64,000 nucleotides of DNA from Burkholderiales bacterium. Lineage in GTDB: Bacteria; Pseudomonadota; Gammaproteobacteria; Burkholderiales; Burkholderiaceae_C. The DNA is taken from NCBI GenBank assembly GCA_017307865.1, contig JAFKGE010000017.1, positions 62,001-126,000 of the forward strand. The letters run 5' to 3'. Below, piece by piece: positions 9,158 through 18,196 of the stretch (its first letter is position 1; every line of letters starts with the position of its first letter). The notes under the pieces are model-generated. The model worked only from the letters and a program-made list of their open reading frames with translations, did no database searches and was not told the DNA's origin. The translations under genes were made by a program, and so were the position numbers.

Positions 9158-10948
9158 TCACAGGTCTTCCGAGCCCAGCAGCATCTCGGTGATGCCCATG
9201 CCCGCGCGCACCATCGGAAAGACGTTTTCCGTCGGGTCGGTGCGAAAGTCCATGAACACGGTGCGGTCCTTGAGCTTGCGCGCCTCGCGCAGCGCGGGCT
9301 CCACGTCCTGCGGGCGCTCGATCAGCATGCCGACGTGGCCGTAGGCCTCGGCCAGCTTGACGAAGTTGGGCAGCGCGTCCATGTAGCTCTGGCTGTAGCG
9401 GCCCGAATACTCGATCTCCTGCCACTGCCGCACCATGCCCAGGTAGCGGTTGTTGAGCGAGACGATCTTGATCGGCGTGTTGTATTGCAGGCAGGTGGAC
9501 AGCTCCTGGATGCACATCTGCACCGAGCCCTCGCCGGTGATGCAAAACACCTCCGAATCGGGCCTGGCCAGCTTGATGCCCATGGCATAGGGAATGCCCA
9601 CGCCCATGGTGCCCAGGCCGCCCGAGTTGATCCAGCGGCGCGGCTCGTCGAAGCGGTAGTACTGCGCCGCCCACATCTGGTGCTGGCCCACGTCGGAGGT
9701 GATGTAGGTGTCGGCGTCCTTGGTCATGTTCCACAGCGTCTCGACCACGTGCTGCGGCTTGATGACCTCGGTGTTGCCGCGGTCGTAGGCCAGGCAGTCG
9801 CGCCCGCGCCAGCCGTCGATGGACTTCCACCAGTCGGCCAGCGCCGCCGCGTTGGGCTTGGCGGGCGACTCGCGCAGCATGCCGATCAGCTCGGTCAGCA
9901 CGTCCTTGACGTCGCCCACGATCGGCACGTCCACCCGCACGCGCTTGGAAATGCTGGACGGGTCGATGTCGATGTGGATGATCTTGCGGTCGACCGAGGC
10001 GAAGTGCTTGGGGTTGCCGATCACGCGATCGTCGAAGCGCGCGCCCACGGCCAGCAGCACGTCGCAGTTCTGCATGGCGTTGTTGGCCTCCCAGGTGCCG
10101 TGCATGCCCAGCATGCCGACGAAGCGCTTGTCCGAGGCCGGAAACGCCCCCAGGCCCATCAGCGTATTTGTGACCGGTGCGCCCAGCAGGTCGACCAGGG
10201 TGCGCAACTCGGCGCTGGCGTTGGCCAGCAGCACGCCACCGCCGGTGTAGATGTAGGGCCGCTTGGCGCCCAGCAGCAGCTGCAGCGCCTTGCGGATCTG
10301 CCCGCTGTGGCCCTTGCGCACCGGGTTGTACGAGCGCATCTCGATGCTGTCGGGATAGCCCTTGAAGGCGGTCTTGGCAAAGGACACGTCCTTGGGAATG
10401 TCGACCACCACCGGTCCCGGGCGGCCCGAGCGCGCGATGTGGAAAGCCTTTTTCATCACCGTGGCCATGTCGCGCACGTCCTTGACCAGGAAGTTGTGCT
10501 TGACGATCGGGCGCGTGATGCCCACGGTGTCGCACTCCTGGAAGGCGTCCTGGCCGATCGCCGCCGTGGGCACCTGGCCGCAGACGATCACCATCGGGAT
10601 CGAGTCCATGTAGGCGGTGGCGATGCCGGTGACGGCGTTGGTCACGCCCGGCCCCGAGGTGACCAGGGCCACGCCGACGTCGCCGGTGGCGCGCGCGTAG
10701 CCGTCGGCGGCGTGCACGGCCGCCTGCTCGTGGCGCACCAGCACGTGCTGAATCGATTCCTGCTTGTAGAAGGCGTCGTAGATGTGCAACACCGCACCGC
10801 CCGGATAGCCCCAGACGTACTTGACGCCCTCGGCCTGCAGCGCCTTGACCAGGATTTCGGCGCCGCGCAGATCTTGGGATGTGTGGGATGCTTCGCTGCG
10901 CGAGGACGCGGCAGCGGCCGACTTGAGTTCGGCTTTGGAGATTTCCAT
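9158..10948 (-). CDS. ilvB: Acetolactate synthase large (catalytic) subunit
   Basis: 596 residues from ATG 10948 (MEISKAELKS). Thiamine-diphosphate enzyme that condenses pyruvate with pyruvate or 2-oxobutyrate, the first common step of branched-chain amino acid synthesis. The N-terminal domain shows YVWGYPGGAVL and the catalytic Glu in VRHEQAA (Glu74). The central FAD-binding domain includes GARFDDRV. The C-terminal ThDP domain has GLGTMGVGIPYAMG, GEGSVQMCIQEL and NNRYLGMVRQWQ. A TTG at 10957 is possible, but AAAGG sits better for 10948. It is the first gene of ilvB-ilvN-ilvC. Confidence 0.95.
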   Translation of the reverse strand: MEISKAELKSAAAASSRSEASHTSQDLRGAEILVKALQAEGVKYVWGYPGGAVLHIYDAFYKQESIQHVLVRHEQAAVHAADGYARATGDVGVALVTSGPGVTNAVTGIATAYMDSIPMVIVCGQVPTAAIGQDAFQECDTVGITRPIVKHNFLVKDVRDMATVMKKAFHIARSGRPGPVVVDIPKDVSFAKTAFKGYPDSIEMRSYNPVRKGHSGQIRKALQLLLGAKRPYIYTGGGVLLANASAELRTLVDLLGAPVTNTLMGLGAFPASDKRFVGMLGMHGTWEANNAMQNCDVLLAVGARFDDRVIGNPKHFASVDRKIIHIDIDPSSISKRVRVDVPIVGDVKDVLTELIGMLRESPAKPNAAALADWWKSIDGWRGRDCLAYDRGNTEVIKPQHVVETLWNMTKDADTYITSDVGQHQMWAAQYYRFDEPRRWINSGGLGTMGVGIPYAMGIKLARPDSEVFCITGEGSVQMCIQELSTCLQYNTPIKIVSLNNRYLGMVRQWQEIEYSGRYSQSYMDALPNFVKLAEAYGHVGMLIERPQDVEPALREARKLKDRTVFMDFRTDPTENVFPMVRAGMGITEMLLGSEDL

Positions 10949-11280
10949 TTCGATCAACCTTTCGAGAATTTCTCTGACGAAAAACCTTGGGTGCCCCTTG
11001 CCAGCCCTCGTGGGGCCGCTTCAGGACTTGAGACCACACGCCATGGACGGGAAACTGTAAAGCCCGCCGGACGGTGACCCGTTTGCCAGTTTGACTGCAG
11101 CGCGCATTATGGCACCGCGCGGCCCGAGCCGCCGCGCCGGCCGCCTGGACGCTGCGGTGCCGATGCCATAATTCACCGCTTCGCGGCTTCCCGCCGGCAT
11201 GCGCGCCGGCAGCCCCCCGATGACTCGCGTCGTCCCTCCCGGCGTGCCGCCGGCACGCTCCCGCATCGCCTGAGACGCCC
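10949..11280. other. Divergent intergenic region between ilvB and the sigma-factor gene
   Basis: This 332-bp gap has no convincing gene. It holds two CATAAT hexamers, 11106-11111 read leftward and 11167-11172 read rightward, inside an imperfect dyad (GGCACCGC / GCGGTGCC). They could be the -10 elements of ilvB and the sigma gene, but neither has a clear -35. The leftward leader of roughly 150 nt shows no obvious attenuator or branched-chain leader peptide. Confidence 0.35.
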
Positions 11281-11850
11281 TTGGCGACCGAACAAGAACT
11301 CGCCGACCTGCTGCGCAGCGTGGAAAAGCGCGCCTTCAAGCGCACGCTCTACCACGTGCGCGACGAGAACGCCGCGCTGGACATCGTGCAGGACAGCATG
11401 ATGAAGCTGGCCGAGCACTATGGCGACAAGCCGGCCGCGCAGCTGCCGCTGCTGTTCCAGCGCATCCTGTCCAACAGCACGCTGGACTGGTTTCGGCGCC
11501 AGAAGTCGCGCAAGGCCCTGTTTTCCAATCTGAGCGACTTCGAGTCGGCCGACGACGAGGGCGGCAGCTTCGACCTGCTGGAGAGCCTGGTCGCCAACGG
11601 CACCGGCGAGTCGGTCGAAAGCGCCGAGGACAGCACGCGCCGCGCCGAAATCCTGCACCAGATCGAAACCCAGATCCAGGCCCTGCCGGCCCGTCAACGC
11701 GAGGCCTTTCTGATGCGTTACTGGGAGGAGATGGACGTTGCCGAAACCGCCGCCGCGATGGGGTGTTCGGAAGGCAGCGTCAAGACACACTGCTCGCGCG
11801 CCGTCCAGGCCCTCGCCAAGGCCCTGCGCAGCAAGGGAATCACACCATGA
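11281..11850 (+). CDS. ECF-type RNA polymerase sigma factor
   Basis: 189 residues from a TTG start (LATEQELADLLRSVEKRAFK). Region 2 is seen as VRDENAALDIVQDSMMKLAE and region 4 as LPARQREAFLMRYWEEMDVA, then AETAAAMGCSEGSVKTHCSR (helix-turn-helix). An acidic linker of about 45 residues separates them. It would direct polymerase to a specific promoter set. The stop overlaps the ATG of the DUF3619 gene (ATGA), so the two are translationally coupled, as is usual for a sigma factor and its membrane anti-sigma factor. Confidence 0.9.
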   Translation: MATEQELADLLRSVEKRAFKRTLYHVRDENAALDIVQDSMMKLAEHYGDKPAAQLPLLFQRILSNSTLDWFRRQKSRKALFSNLSDFESADDEGGSFDLLESLVANGTGESVESAEDSTRRAEILHQIETQIQALPARQREAFLMRYWEEMDVAETAAAMGCSEGSVKTHCSRAVQALAKALRSKGITP

Positions 11851-12341
11851 GCACCAGCCACCAAGTCCAGCGCGACGACATCCTGCAAAACCGCTTCGGC
11901 CTGCGCGTGGCCGCCCGCCTGTCGGCCGGCGCCAGCGAGTTGCCGCACGAGCTGTCCGAGCGCCTGCGGGTGGCGCGCCAGCAGGCGCTCGCGCACCGCA
12001 AGCGCCCGGCGGTGGTGGCGCATCGCCCGGTGGTCAGCCGCGCCGCCGCCGTCATGCGCCAGGGCCCGGCCGCCGTGCTGGGCCTGGGCGGCGGCGACGG
12101 CCCTGGCTTCTGGGGCCGCGCCAGCACCGCCGTGCTGCTGGCGGGGCTGGCGATCGGCCTGGTCGCCATCAACATCGTGCAAGGCGACGACCGCGCGGTC
12201 GACATCGCCGACCTGGACGCCGCCCTGCTGACCGACGACCTGCCGCCCCAAGCCTACACCGACCCGGGTTTCCTGCAGTTTCTCAAGACGCAGCACCACG
12301 AGCGCAGCGGCGGCTCCTCGTCCGATCGCCCCGAAACCTGA
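11847..12341 (+). CDS. DUF3619 membrane protein, possible anti-sigma factor
   Basis: 164 residues. A soluble N-terminal region of about 90 residues is rich in Arg and Ala. One predicted membrane helix follows at about 92-111 (ASTAVLLAGLAIGLVAINIV), then a short acidic segment ending DPGFLQFLKT. The pattern matches DUF3619, which has no assigned function. ATGA overlap with the sigma gene and the N-in single-pass topology suggest a role holding the sigma factor at the membrane. This is inference from layout; no ZAS-type zinc motif is present. Confidence 0.72.
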   Translation: MSTSHQVQRDDILQNRFGLRVAARLSAGASELPHELSERLRVARQQALAHRKRPAVVAHRPVVSRAAAVMRQGPAAVLGLGGGDGPGFWGRASTAVLLAGLAIGLVAINIVQGDDRAVDIADLDAALLTDDLPPQAYTDPGFLQFLKTQHHERSGGSSSDRPET

Positions 12342-12363
12342 AGCCGGAGCCCCGCCAGCGCCC

Positions 12364-13014
12364 ATGCCCGCCCGGATTCGCCCCACCCGCTGGCTTGCGG
12401 CCCTGCTCGTCCCGATCGGCCTCACGCTGGCCTTGGCTGCGCCGGCGCAGGCCGAAAGCGGCGCCCGTCCCGCCCGGGCGGCGCGCCCCGCGCACGCGGC
12501 GGCCAGCAACGGCATCGCTTGGCGTGAGTTGACGGCGCGCCAGAAAACCGCCCTGGCGCCCCTGAAGGAGCAGTGGCCCACGCTGAGCGCCGAGCACCAG
12601 CGCAAATGGATCGCCCTGGCGCGCAACTACCACCGCCTGTCGCCGGCCGAGCAGGCCACGCTGCAGCGGCGCATGAGCGACTGGGCCCAGCTCAGCCCTT
12701 CGCAGCGCACGCGGGCGCGGCTCAACTTCGGCGAGGCGCGGCGCCTGCCGGCCGACGAAAAGCGCGCCCAGTGGGAGGCCTACCAGGCGCTGCCCGAGCA
12801 GGAGCGCGAGCGCCTGGCCCAGGACCGGCCCAAGCCCCCGGTCACCGCCGCGCCGGCCCTGCGCCCCGCGCCGCCCAGCGCCATCGCGCGGCCGCTGCTG
12901 CCCGCCACGCGCCCGGCCGACGGCGGCACGCGCGACATTCGCTCCAGCGTGCCGCTGAACCGCCATACACTGCTGCCTTTGCGGACGGCGCCCGACACGG
13001 TCGATCGGCGCTGA
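12364..13014 (+). CDS. DUF3106 exported protein
   Basis: 216 residues with an N-terminal signal peptide (RWLAALLVPIGLTLALAAPAQA, cleavage about residue 30). The mature part, residues 50-140, is helical with repeating tryptophan/leucine spacing: WRELTARQKTAL, WPTLSAEHQRKW, RMSDWAQLSPSQR. This is the DUF3106 pattern. The tail is Pro/Ala-rich. It follows DUF3619 by 22 bp and probably shares its operon. The short helical repeats recall periplasmic sensor or chaperone-like proteins, but no function is established. Confidence 0.75.
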   Translation: MPARIRPTRWLAALLVPIGLTLALAAPAQAESGARPARAARPAHAAASNGIAWRELTARQKTALAPLKEQWPTLSAEHQRKWIALARNYHRLSPAEQATLQRRMSDWAQLSPSQRTRARLNFGEARRLPADEKRAQWEAYQALPEQERERLAQDRPKPPVTAAPALRPAPPSAIARPLLPATRPADGGTRDIRSSVPLNRHTLLPLRTAPDTVDRR

Positions 13015-13083
13015 CCGCGCCCCGCCTTTGTCGTCATTGGCGAGCGTGTCGCATGCACGCCGTCTGATCCGCTTTCCCTGTCG

Positions 13084-13632
13084 ATGCCTGCCCTGCCGTC
13101 CAGCCCCTCCTCCATGTCTGCCGCCGAGCCGGGCGTGCTCGTCGCCCCCCCGCTGCGCCGGCGCATGGCCTGCTGGCTGTACGAAGGCCTGCTGCTGTTC
13201 GGCGTGGTGTTCGTCGCCGGCTACCTGTTCGGCACGCTCACGCAGACGCGCAACGCCCTGAACAACCGGCACGAGCTGCAGTTTTTCGTCTTCGTGGTCA
13301 TCGGCATCTACTTCGGCTGGTTCTGGAGCAAGGGCCAGACCCTGGCCATGAAGACCTGGCACATCCGCGTGGTCGACCGCCAGGGCCGGCCGCTGTCGCA
13401 GGGCCGCGCCCTGCTGCGCTACCTGCTGTGCTGGGTGTGGTTTTTGCCGCCGCTGGCGGCGATGGCGCCGTTTCCGCTGCGCGCGGGCGAAGTCACGGTG
13501 CTGACCGTCGGCTGGGTGCTGGTGTGGGCGCTGCTGAGCCGTTTTCGCGCCGACCGCCAGTTCTGGCACGACATCTGGGCCGGCACGCGCCTGATCGACG
13601 TGCGGCCCGCCGCGGACGGGGCGCGCCCGTGA
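13084..13632 (+). CDS. RDD-family membrane protein
   Basis: 182 residues. After a variable N-terminus the RDD pattern starts at RRRMACWLYEGLLLFGVVFV. Membrane helices lie at about 30-50, 62-82 and 110-145, with WSKGQTLAMKTWHIRVVDRQ between them, a hallmark of the family. The C-terminal DRQFWHDIWAGTRLIDV is also typical. Proposed roles in the family include transport; nothing here fixes the substrate. It overlaps the dgkA start by four bases and belongs to the same rightward run. Confidence 0.85.
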   Translation: MPALPSSPSSMSAAEPGVLVAPPLRRRMACWLYEGLLLFGVVFVAGYLFGTLTQTRNALNNRHELQFFVFVVIGIYFGWFWSKGQTLAMKTWHIRVVDRQGRPLSQGRALLRYLLCWVWFLPPLAAMAPFPLRAGEVTVLTVGWVLVWALLSRFRADRQFWHDIWAGTRLIDVRPAADGARP

Positions 13633-14024
13633 TCGCCAGCCCGCCCCCCCAGCCGCCACGCAAGAACCACGCTGGCCTGGCCCGCCTGGCGCCGGCGCTG
13701 CGCCACTCGCTGGCGGGGCTGCGCGCGGCCTGGGACGAAGGAGCCTTTCGCCAGGAGGTGGCGCTGGCCGTGCCGCTGATTCCGCTCGCCTTCTGGCTGG
13801 GCCAGGGCTGGGTCGAGGTGGCGCTGCTGGCCGGCTCCGTCGTCGGCGTGCTGATCGTCGAGCTGCTCAACAGCGGCATCGAGGCCGCCATCGACCGCTT
13901 CGGCGACGACTGGCACCTGCTCTCCAAGCGCGCCAAGGACCTGGGCTCGGCGGCCGTGCTGCTGGCCCTGCTGCTGGCCGGCGCCATCTGGGCTGCCGCG
14001 CTCTATCACCGTTTTCTCACCTGA
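13629..14024 (+). CDS. dgkA: Diacylglycerol kinase
   Basis: 131 residues from a GTG that overlaps the RDD stop. It phosphorylates diacylglycerol to phosphatidate at the inner membrane, recycling lipid left by periplasmic glucan or LPS modification. Conserved elements are EVALAVPLIPLAFWLG, the catalytic ELLNSGIEAAIDRFG and HLLSKRAKDLGSAAVLLAL, followed by a third helix. An N-terminal amphipathic segment precedes three membrane helices, as in the E. coli enzyme. The start is set by the GTGA overlap. Confidence 0.93.
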   Translation: MIASPPPQPPRKNHAGLARLAPALRHSLAGLRAAWDEGAFRQEVALAVPLIPLAFWLGQGWVEVALLAGSVVGVLIVELLNSGIEAAIDRFGDDWHLLSKRAKDLGSAAVLLALLLAGAIWAAALYHRFLT

Positions 14025-14029
14025 TCGCC

Positions 14030-14638
14030 ATGTCCGAAGTTTCTGTTTCTGCCGCCGCACCCGCCTTTTCCATCTGCGTCTACTGCGGCTCGCGCCCCGG
14101 CGCCAACCCCGCCTTTGCCGAGGCAGCCGCTGGCGTGGGCCGCTGGATCGGCGAGCGCGGCGGCCAGCTCGTGTACGGCGGTGGCCGCAGCGGCCTGATG
14201 GGCGTGGTGGCCAACGCGACGCTGGCCGCCGGCGGGCGCGTGGTCGGCGTCATCCCGCAGGCGCTGGTGGACCGCGAACAGGCGCACCGCGGCTGCACCG
14301 AACTGCACGTGGTCGACACCATGCACGAGCGCAAGCGCCGCATGGCCGAGCGCGCCGACGCCTTCCTGGCCCTGCCCGGCGGCATCGGCACGATGGAAGA
14401 GTTCTTCGAGATCTGGACCTGGCACCAGCTGGGCTACCACGGCAAGCCCGTGGGCCTGCTGAACGTGGACGGCTACTACGACGCGCTGCTGCAGTTCATG
14501 CACACCGGCGTGCGCGCCGGCTTCATGGACGAGGCGCAGATGCGGATGGTCGCCACCGGCGCCCAATGGCCAAGCCTGCTGCCTGAACTGGTCGAGCGTG
14601 CTGGCTTCACCGCGCCAACGCAGCTCAACGCGATCTGA
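14030..14638 (+). CDS. LOG-family nucleotide phosphoribohydrolase (TIGR00730)
   Basis: 202 residues with a Rossmann start FSICVYCGSRPGANPAF, GGGRSGLMGVVANATL, the PGGIGTMEEFFE motif that forms the active site, and HERKRRM. The family cleaves cytokinin riboside 5'-monophosphates or related nucleotide monophosphates; members are often mislabelled lysine decarboxylase. It follows dgkA by five bases. The physiological substrate in this organism is not evident. Confidence 0.88.
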   Translation: MSEVSVSAAAPAFSICVYCGSRPGANPAFAEAAAGVGRWIGERGGQLVYGGGRSGLMGVVANATLAAGGRVVGVIPQALVDREQAHRGCTELHVVDTMHERKRRMAERADAFLALPGGIGTMEEFFEIWTWHQLGYHGKPVGLLNVDGYYDALLQFMHTGVRAGFMDEAQMRMVATGAQWPSLLPELVERAGFTAPTQLNAI

Positions 14639-14640
14639 AC

Positions 14641-15849
14641 TCAGCCCGGCGGCAGAAACAGCTGCTGCAGGTCGCTCAGAAAGTCGAAGCCGCGCGCCGT
14701 GGGCCGCAGGCCGGCTCCGCCGGGCTCCAACCAGCCCTGGTCCTCGGCCTGCCGCAGGGCGGCGCGCACGCGCTCGGCCGGCAGGCCGGTGCGCGCGCTG
14801 AACTCGGACAGGGCAAAGCCGTCCTTCAGCCGCAGCGCGTTCAGCATGAATTCGAACGGCAGGTCGCCCGGCGTCACCTCGTGGTGGCTGGCCACCGCGT
14901 CGCCGGCCAGCGCCTGCTGCATGTAGCGCTCGGGCAGGCGGTGGCGCACCTGGCGCAGCACGCGGTGGGCAAAGCTGAGCTTGCCGTGCGCGCCGGCGCC
15001 GATACCCAGGTAGTCGCCGAACTGCCAGTAGTTCAGGTTGTGCACGCAGCGGTGGCCGGCCCGCGCGTAGGCCGACACCTCGTAGCGCTCCAGGCCGGCG
15101 GCGCCGGTCAGTTCGGTGATGCGGTCCAGCATGTCCCAGGCCACGTCCTCCTCGGGCAGGCGCGGCGGGTACTTGGCAAACACCGTGTTGGGCTCGATCG
15201 TCAGGTGGTAGATCGACAGGTGCGGCGGCGCGAACGACAGCGCGGTGCGCACGTCCTGCTCCAGCTCGGCCAGCGTCTGGCCCGGCAGCGCGTACATCAG
15301 GTCGAGGTTGAAGGTGTCGAAGGCGCGCGCGGCCTCTTGGAGCGCAGCGCGGGCCTGCGCGCCGTCGTGCACGCGGCCGATGGCCTTCAGGTGCGCGTCG
15401 TCGAAGCTCTGCACGCCCACCGACAGGCGCGTGACGCCGGCGGCGCGAAAAGCGGCGAAGCGCTCGCGCTCGAAGGTGCCGGGGTTGGCCTCCAGCGTGA
15501 TCTCGCAGCCCGGCGCCAGCGGCAGACGGGCGCGCACGCCCTCGATCAGGCGCTCGATGCGCTCAGGCGCGAACAGGCTGGGCGTGCCGCCGCCGATGAA
15601 CACGCTGATCACCGGCCGCCCCCACACCAGCGGCAGGCTGGCCTCCAGGTCGGCCAGCAGCGCGTCGACATAGCGCTGCTGCTCGGCCTCGGCGTCGGCG
15701 CCGGCGCGCATCTCGTGCGAGTTGAAGTCGCAATAGGGGCACTTGCGAATGCACCAGGGCAGGTGCACGTACAGCGACAGCGGCGGCAGCGCGGGCAGGT
15801 TCAGGGGGCCCGGCCCCATCAGGGACACGACATCAAAGGCGGGGTTCAC
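14641..15849 (-). CDS. hemW: Radical SAM haem chaperone HemW
   Basis: 402 residues from a GTG that overlaps the rdgB stop (GTGA); an ATG at 15819 is the alternative. The radical SAM cluster motif CIRKCPYCDF follows LSLYVHLPW, and GGGTPSLF and LEANPGTFE are typical. The C-terminal HemW domain contains HNLNYWQFGDYLGIGAGAHG. The family binds haem and resembles HemN, but most annotated coproporphyrinogen dehydrogenases of this length are HemW. It is the distal member of the rph-rdgB-hemW run and converges with the LOG gene, two bases apart. Confidence 0.9.
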   Translation of the reverse strand: MNPAFDVVSLMGPGPLNLPALPPLSLYVHLPWCIRKCPYCDFNSHEMRAGADAEAEQQRYVDALLADLEASLPLVWGRPVISVFIGGGTPSLFAPERIERLIEGVRARLPLAPGCEITLEANPGTFERERFAAFRAAGVTRLSVGVQSFDDAHLKAIGRVHDGAQARAALQEAARAFDTFNLDLMYALPGQTLAELEQDVRTALSFAPPHLSIYHLTIEPNTVFAKYPPRLPEEDVAWDMLDRITELTGAAGLERYEVSAYARAGHRCVHNLNYWQFGDYLGIGAGAHGKLSFAHRVLRQVRHRLPERYMQQALAGDAVASHHEVTPGDLPFEFMLNALRLKDGFALSEFSARTGLPAERVRAALRQAEDQGWLEPGGAGLRPTARGFDFLSDLQQLFLPPG

Positions 15850-16445
15850 AGCCAGCGCTCGCGCATCAGCGCAATCATGGCGCGCGCCGCCTGGCCGCGG
15901 TGGCTGTGCGCATTTTTCTCGTCGGCCGGCAGCTCGGCAAAGGTTTTGCCCAGCGCGGGGATGAACATCACCGGATCGAAGCCGAAGCCACCGCTGCCGC
16001 GCGGCTCGCGCACGATCTCGCCCACCGCGCGGCCGACGGCGATCAGCGGCTCGGGGTCGTCGGCGCTGCGCAGCGCCACCAGCGTGCTGACCAGGGCGGC
16101 GCGGCGCTGCTCGATGCCCTGCATCTGCTCCAGCAGCGCGCGCACGTTGTTGGCGTCGCCCTTGGCATAGCCGAAGCGCGTGGCGTAGTAGGCAGTGTCC
16201 ACGCCCGGCTGGCCGCCGAAGGCGTCCACGCACAGGCCGGCATCGTCGGCCAGCGCCGGCAGGCCACTGGCGGCGCTGGCGTGCCGCGCCTTGGCGAGCG
16301 CGTTCTCGACAAAGGTGCGGTACGGCTCGGGCGCCTCGCCGATGCCCAGCTCGGACTGGCGCCGCAGGCCAAAGCCCAGCGGCGCCAGCATGGCCTGCAG
16401 CTCGGCCAGCTTGCCGGCGTTGTTGGAGGCCAGCACGATGTTCAT
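15846..16445 (-). CDS. rdgB: XTP/dITP diphosphatase (non-canonical purine NTP pyrophosphatase)
   Basis: 199 residues starting MNIVLASNNAGKLAELQAML, the family signature with the SNNxxK triphosphate loop. ENALAKARHA, ADDAGLCVDAFGGQPGVDTA and GSGGFGFDPVM follow. It removes ITP, dITP and XTP from the nucleotide pool. The ATG at 16445 immediately follows dispersed repeat copy 4; a TTG two codons upstream is less likely. It overlaps hemW by four bases. Confidence 0.93.
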   Translation of the reverse strand: MNIVLASNNAGKLAELQAMLAPLGFGLRRQSELGIGEAPEPYRTFVENALAKARHASAASGLPALADDAGLCVDAFGGQPGVDTAYYATRFGYAKGDANNVRALLEQMQGIEQRRAALVSTLVALRSADDPEPLIAVGRAVGEIVREPRGSGGFGFDPVMFIPALGKTFAELPADEKNAHSHRGQAARAMIALMRERWL

Positions 16446-16502
16446 GGTCAAATCAGGCTCCAGCGCCCACCAATCAAGCGCAAATAGCTATTATTTTGAT
16501 AG
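16446..16502 (-). repeat. Dispersed ~55-bp repeat, copy 4
   Basis: On the minus strand it reads CTATCAAAATAATAGCTATT, then GCGCTTG, GGGCGCTGGAGCC and GATTTG. Its left part encodes the last residues and TAA stop of rph, and its right end touches the rdgB start codon, so it fills the whole junction. Confidence 0.8.
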
Positions 16503-17237
16503 AGACTTTTGCTGCAGCGCGATGAGCTCGCCAATGCCCTTTTCGGCCAGTTGCAGCAGGCGGTCCATCTCGGCGCGCGAAAAGGCCGCGCCTTCGGCCG
16601 TGCCCTGCACCTCGACGAAATGGCCGGCGCCGGTCATCACCACGTTCATGTCGGTGTCACAGGCCGAATCCTCGCCGTAGTCCAGGTCGAGCAGCGGCAC
16701 GCCGTCCACGATGCCCACCGAAATGGCGGCCACCGTGCCCAGGATGGGCGAGGCCGCGACGCGCTGTTGCGCCAGCAGCCAGCTCACCGCGTCGTGCGCG
16801 GCCACGTAGGCGCCGGTGATGCTGGCGGTGCGCGTGCCGCCGTCGGCCTGGATCACGTCGCAGTCCAGGTGGATGGTGCGCTCGCCCAGGGCGCCCAGGT
16901 CGAACACGGCGCGCAGGCTGCGGCCGATCAGGCGCTGGATCTCCTGCGTGCGCCCGCTTTGCTTGCCGCGCGCGGCCTCGCGGTCGCCGCGCGTGTGGGT
17001 GGCGCGCGGCAGCATGCCGTATTCGGCCGTCACCCAGCCCTGGCCGCTGCCGCGCTTGTGCGGCGGCACTTTTTCCTCGACCGAGGCGGTGCACAGCACG
17101 CGGGTCTGGCCGAACTCGACCAGCACCGAGCCCTCGGCGTAGGCGGTGTAGTGGCGGGTGATGCGCACCGGGCGCAGCGCATCAAAGGCGCGGCCCTGGC
17201 GCTGATGGGCAGAAGAAGAAGTGGAGGAATCGGTCAT
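16491..17237 (-). CDS. rph: Ribonuclease PH
   Basis: 248 residues. Phosphorolytic 3'-5' exoribonuclease that trims tRNA precursors. Typical elements are [91 protein letters not shown] and [20 protein letters not shown]. The last four residues and the stop codon are supplied by dispersed repeat copy 4. It lies between the PP2C gene and rdgB. Confidence 0.95.
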   Translation of the reverse strand: MTDSSTSSSAHQRQGRAFDALRPVRITRHYTAYAEGSVLVEFGQTRVLCTASVEEKVPPHKRGSGQGWVTAEYGMLPRATHTRGDREAARGKQSGRTQEIQRLIGRSLRAVFDLGALGERTIHLDCDVIQADGGTRTASITGAYVAAHDAVSWLLAQQRVAASPILGTVAAISVGIVDGVPLLDLDYGEDSACDTDMNVVMTGAGHFVEVQGTAEGAAFSRAEMDRLLQLAEKGIGELIALQQKSLSK

Positions 17238-17293
17238 GGAAACGGCAGTCGAAAAAAGACGGACCCGGGCGCCTGCGCACCGGCCCGAGGTGG

Positions 17294-18196
17294 TCAGCGC
17301 CGCGCGGCGCTGCGCTGGATGGCGTCGTTGATCTCGGCGATGGAGCGCTCGATGGCCTGCTCGTCCAGCTCGTCGAGCAGCGGGTCGACGTCGACGGCCT
17401 GAATGGTGGAGGCAAAGCTGTCGCGGTCCATCAGCTCGGTCTGGGTGAAGCCGCTGCTGGCGACCGCCGGCTGCGCGGACTCCCATTCGAGCGCCAGCAC
17501 CGTGACGTTGTCCGAGCGCGCCCCGGCCTCGGCCAGCGCCTGGTCGACCAGCGCCGGCACCGCCTGCGCCACCGGCAGCGCCGACAGGCTGGCGACGATG
17601 GCCTCGTCGTCGATGCTGTCCCACAACCCGTCCGAGCACAGCATCACCTTGTCACCCTGCCGCAGCGGCAGCGGCCCGCCCAGGTCGTACATCGGGCGGG
17701 CGATGGAGCCCAGGCAGGTGAACAGCACATTGCGGTTCAGCGCCTCGATGGCGCTACCGGCGTGCGCCTGCGCCTCGACGTAGGAATGGTCGCGCGTGCG
17801 CGCCAGCAGGCGCCCCTCGCGCACCACGTACAGGCGCGAATCGCCGCAGTGCACCCATTGCAGCACGCCGTCCTGCACCACCGCGGCCACCACCGTGGTG
17901 CGCGGGGTGTCCAGCAGCGCGCGCGCGCTGGCGTAACGAATGATCTCGTGGTGCGCGGCCAGCACGCCGGCGGACAGGAAATCGGGCACCACCGCCAGCC
18001 GCGTGCGGGCGTGCCGTTGGAACTGGCTGGAAAACGACTGCAGCGCGATCTGCGCCGCCACCTCGCCATCAGGGTGGCCGCCCATGCCGTCGGCCAGCAC
18101 GAACAGCCCCGCATCGCGCGTGTAGCTGTAGCCCATGCGGTCTTCGTTCTTCTCGCGCCCCCCGATGCGGCTGAGCTGAAAAATCGAAAACTTCAT
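17294..18196 (-). CDS. PP2C-family protein serine/threonine phosphatase
   Basis: 300 residues from [25 protein letters not shown]2C motifs appear in order: [24 protein letters not shown] with metal-binding Asp and Gly, [37 protein letters not shown] and [12 protein letters not shown] 60-residue acidic extension follows the catalytic domain. It acts in the cytosol and most likely reverses phosphorylation by the kinase encoded just upstream, 179 bp away on the same strand. Targets are unknown. Confidence 0.92.
   Translation of the reverse strand: MKFSIFQLSRIGGREKNEDRMGYSYTRDAGLFVLADGMGGHPDGEVAAQIALQSFSSQFQRHARTRLAVVPDFLSAGVLAAHHEIIRYASARALLDTPRTTVVAAVVQDGVLQWVHCGDSRLYVVREGRLLARTRDHSYVEAQAHAGSAIEALNRNVLFTCLGSIARPMYDLGGPLPLRQGDKVMLCSDGLWDSIDDEAIVASLSALPVAQAVPALVDQALAEAGARSDNVTVLALEWESAQPAVASSGFTQTELMDRDSFASTIQAVDVDPLLDELDEQAIERSIAEINDAIQRSAARR

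Noticed and set aside
9101-11077. A long plus-strand frame opposite ilvB
   Set aside because: ilvB on the other strand has all acetolactate synthase motifs; this frame is compositional shadow.
11099-11172. Divergent promoters with CATAAT hexamers and a dyad between ilvB and the sigma gene
   Set aside because: No acceptable -35 elements at 16-18 bases on either side, so it is noted only in the gap description.
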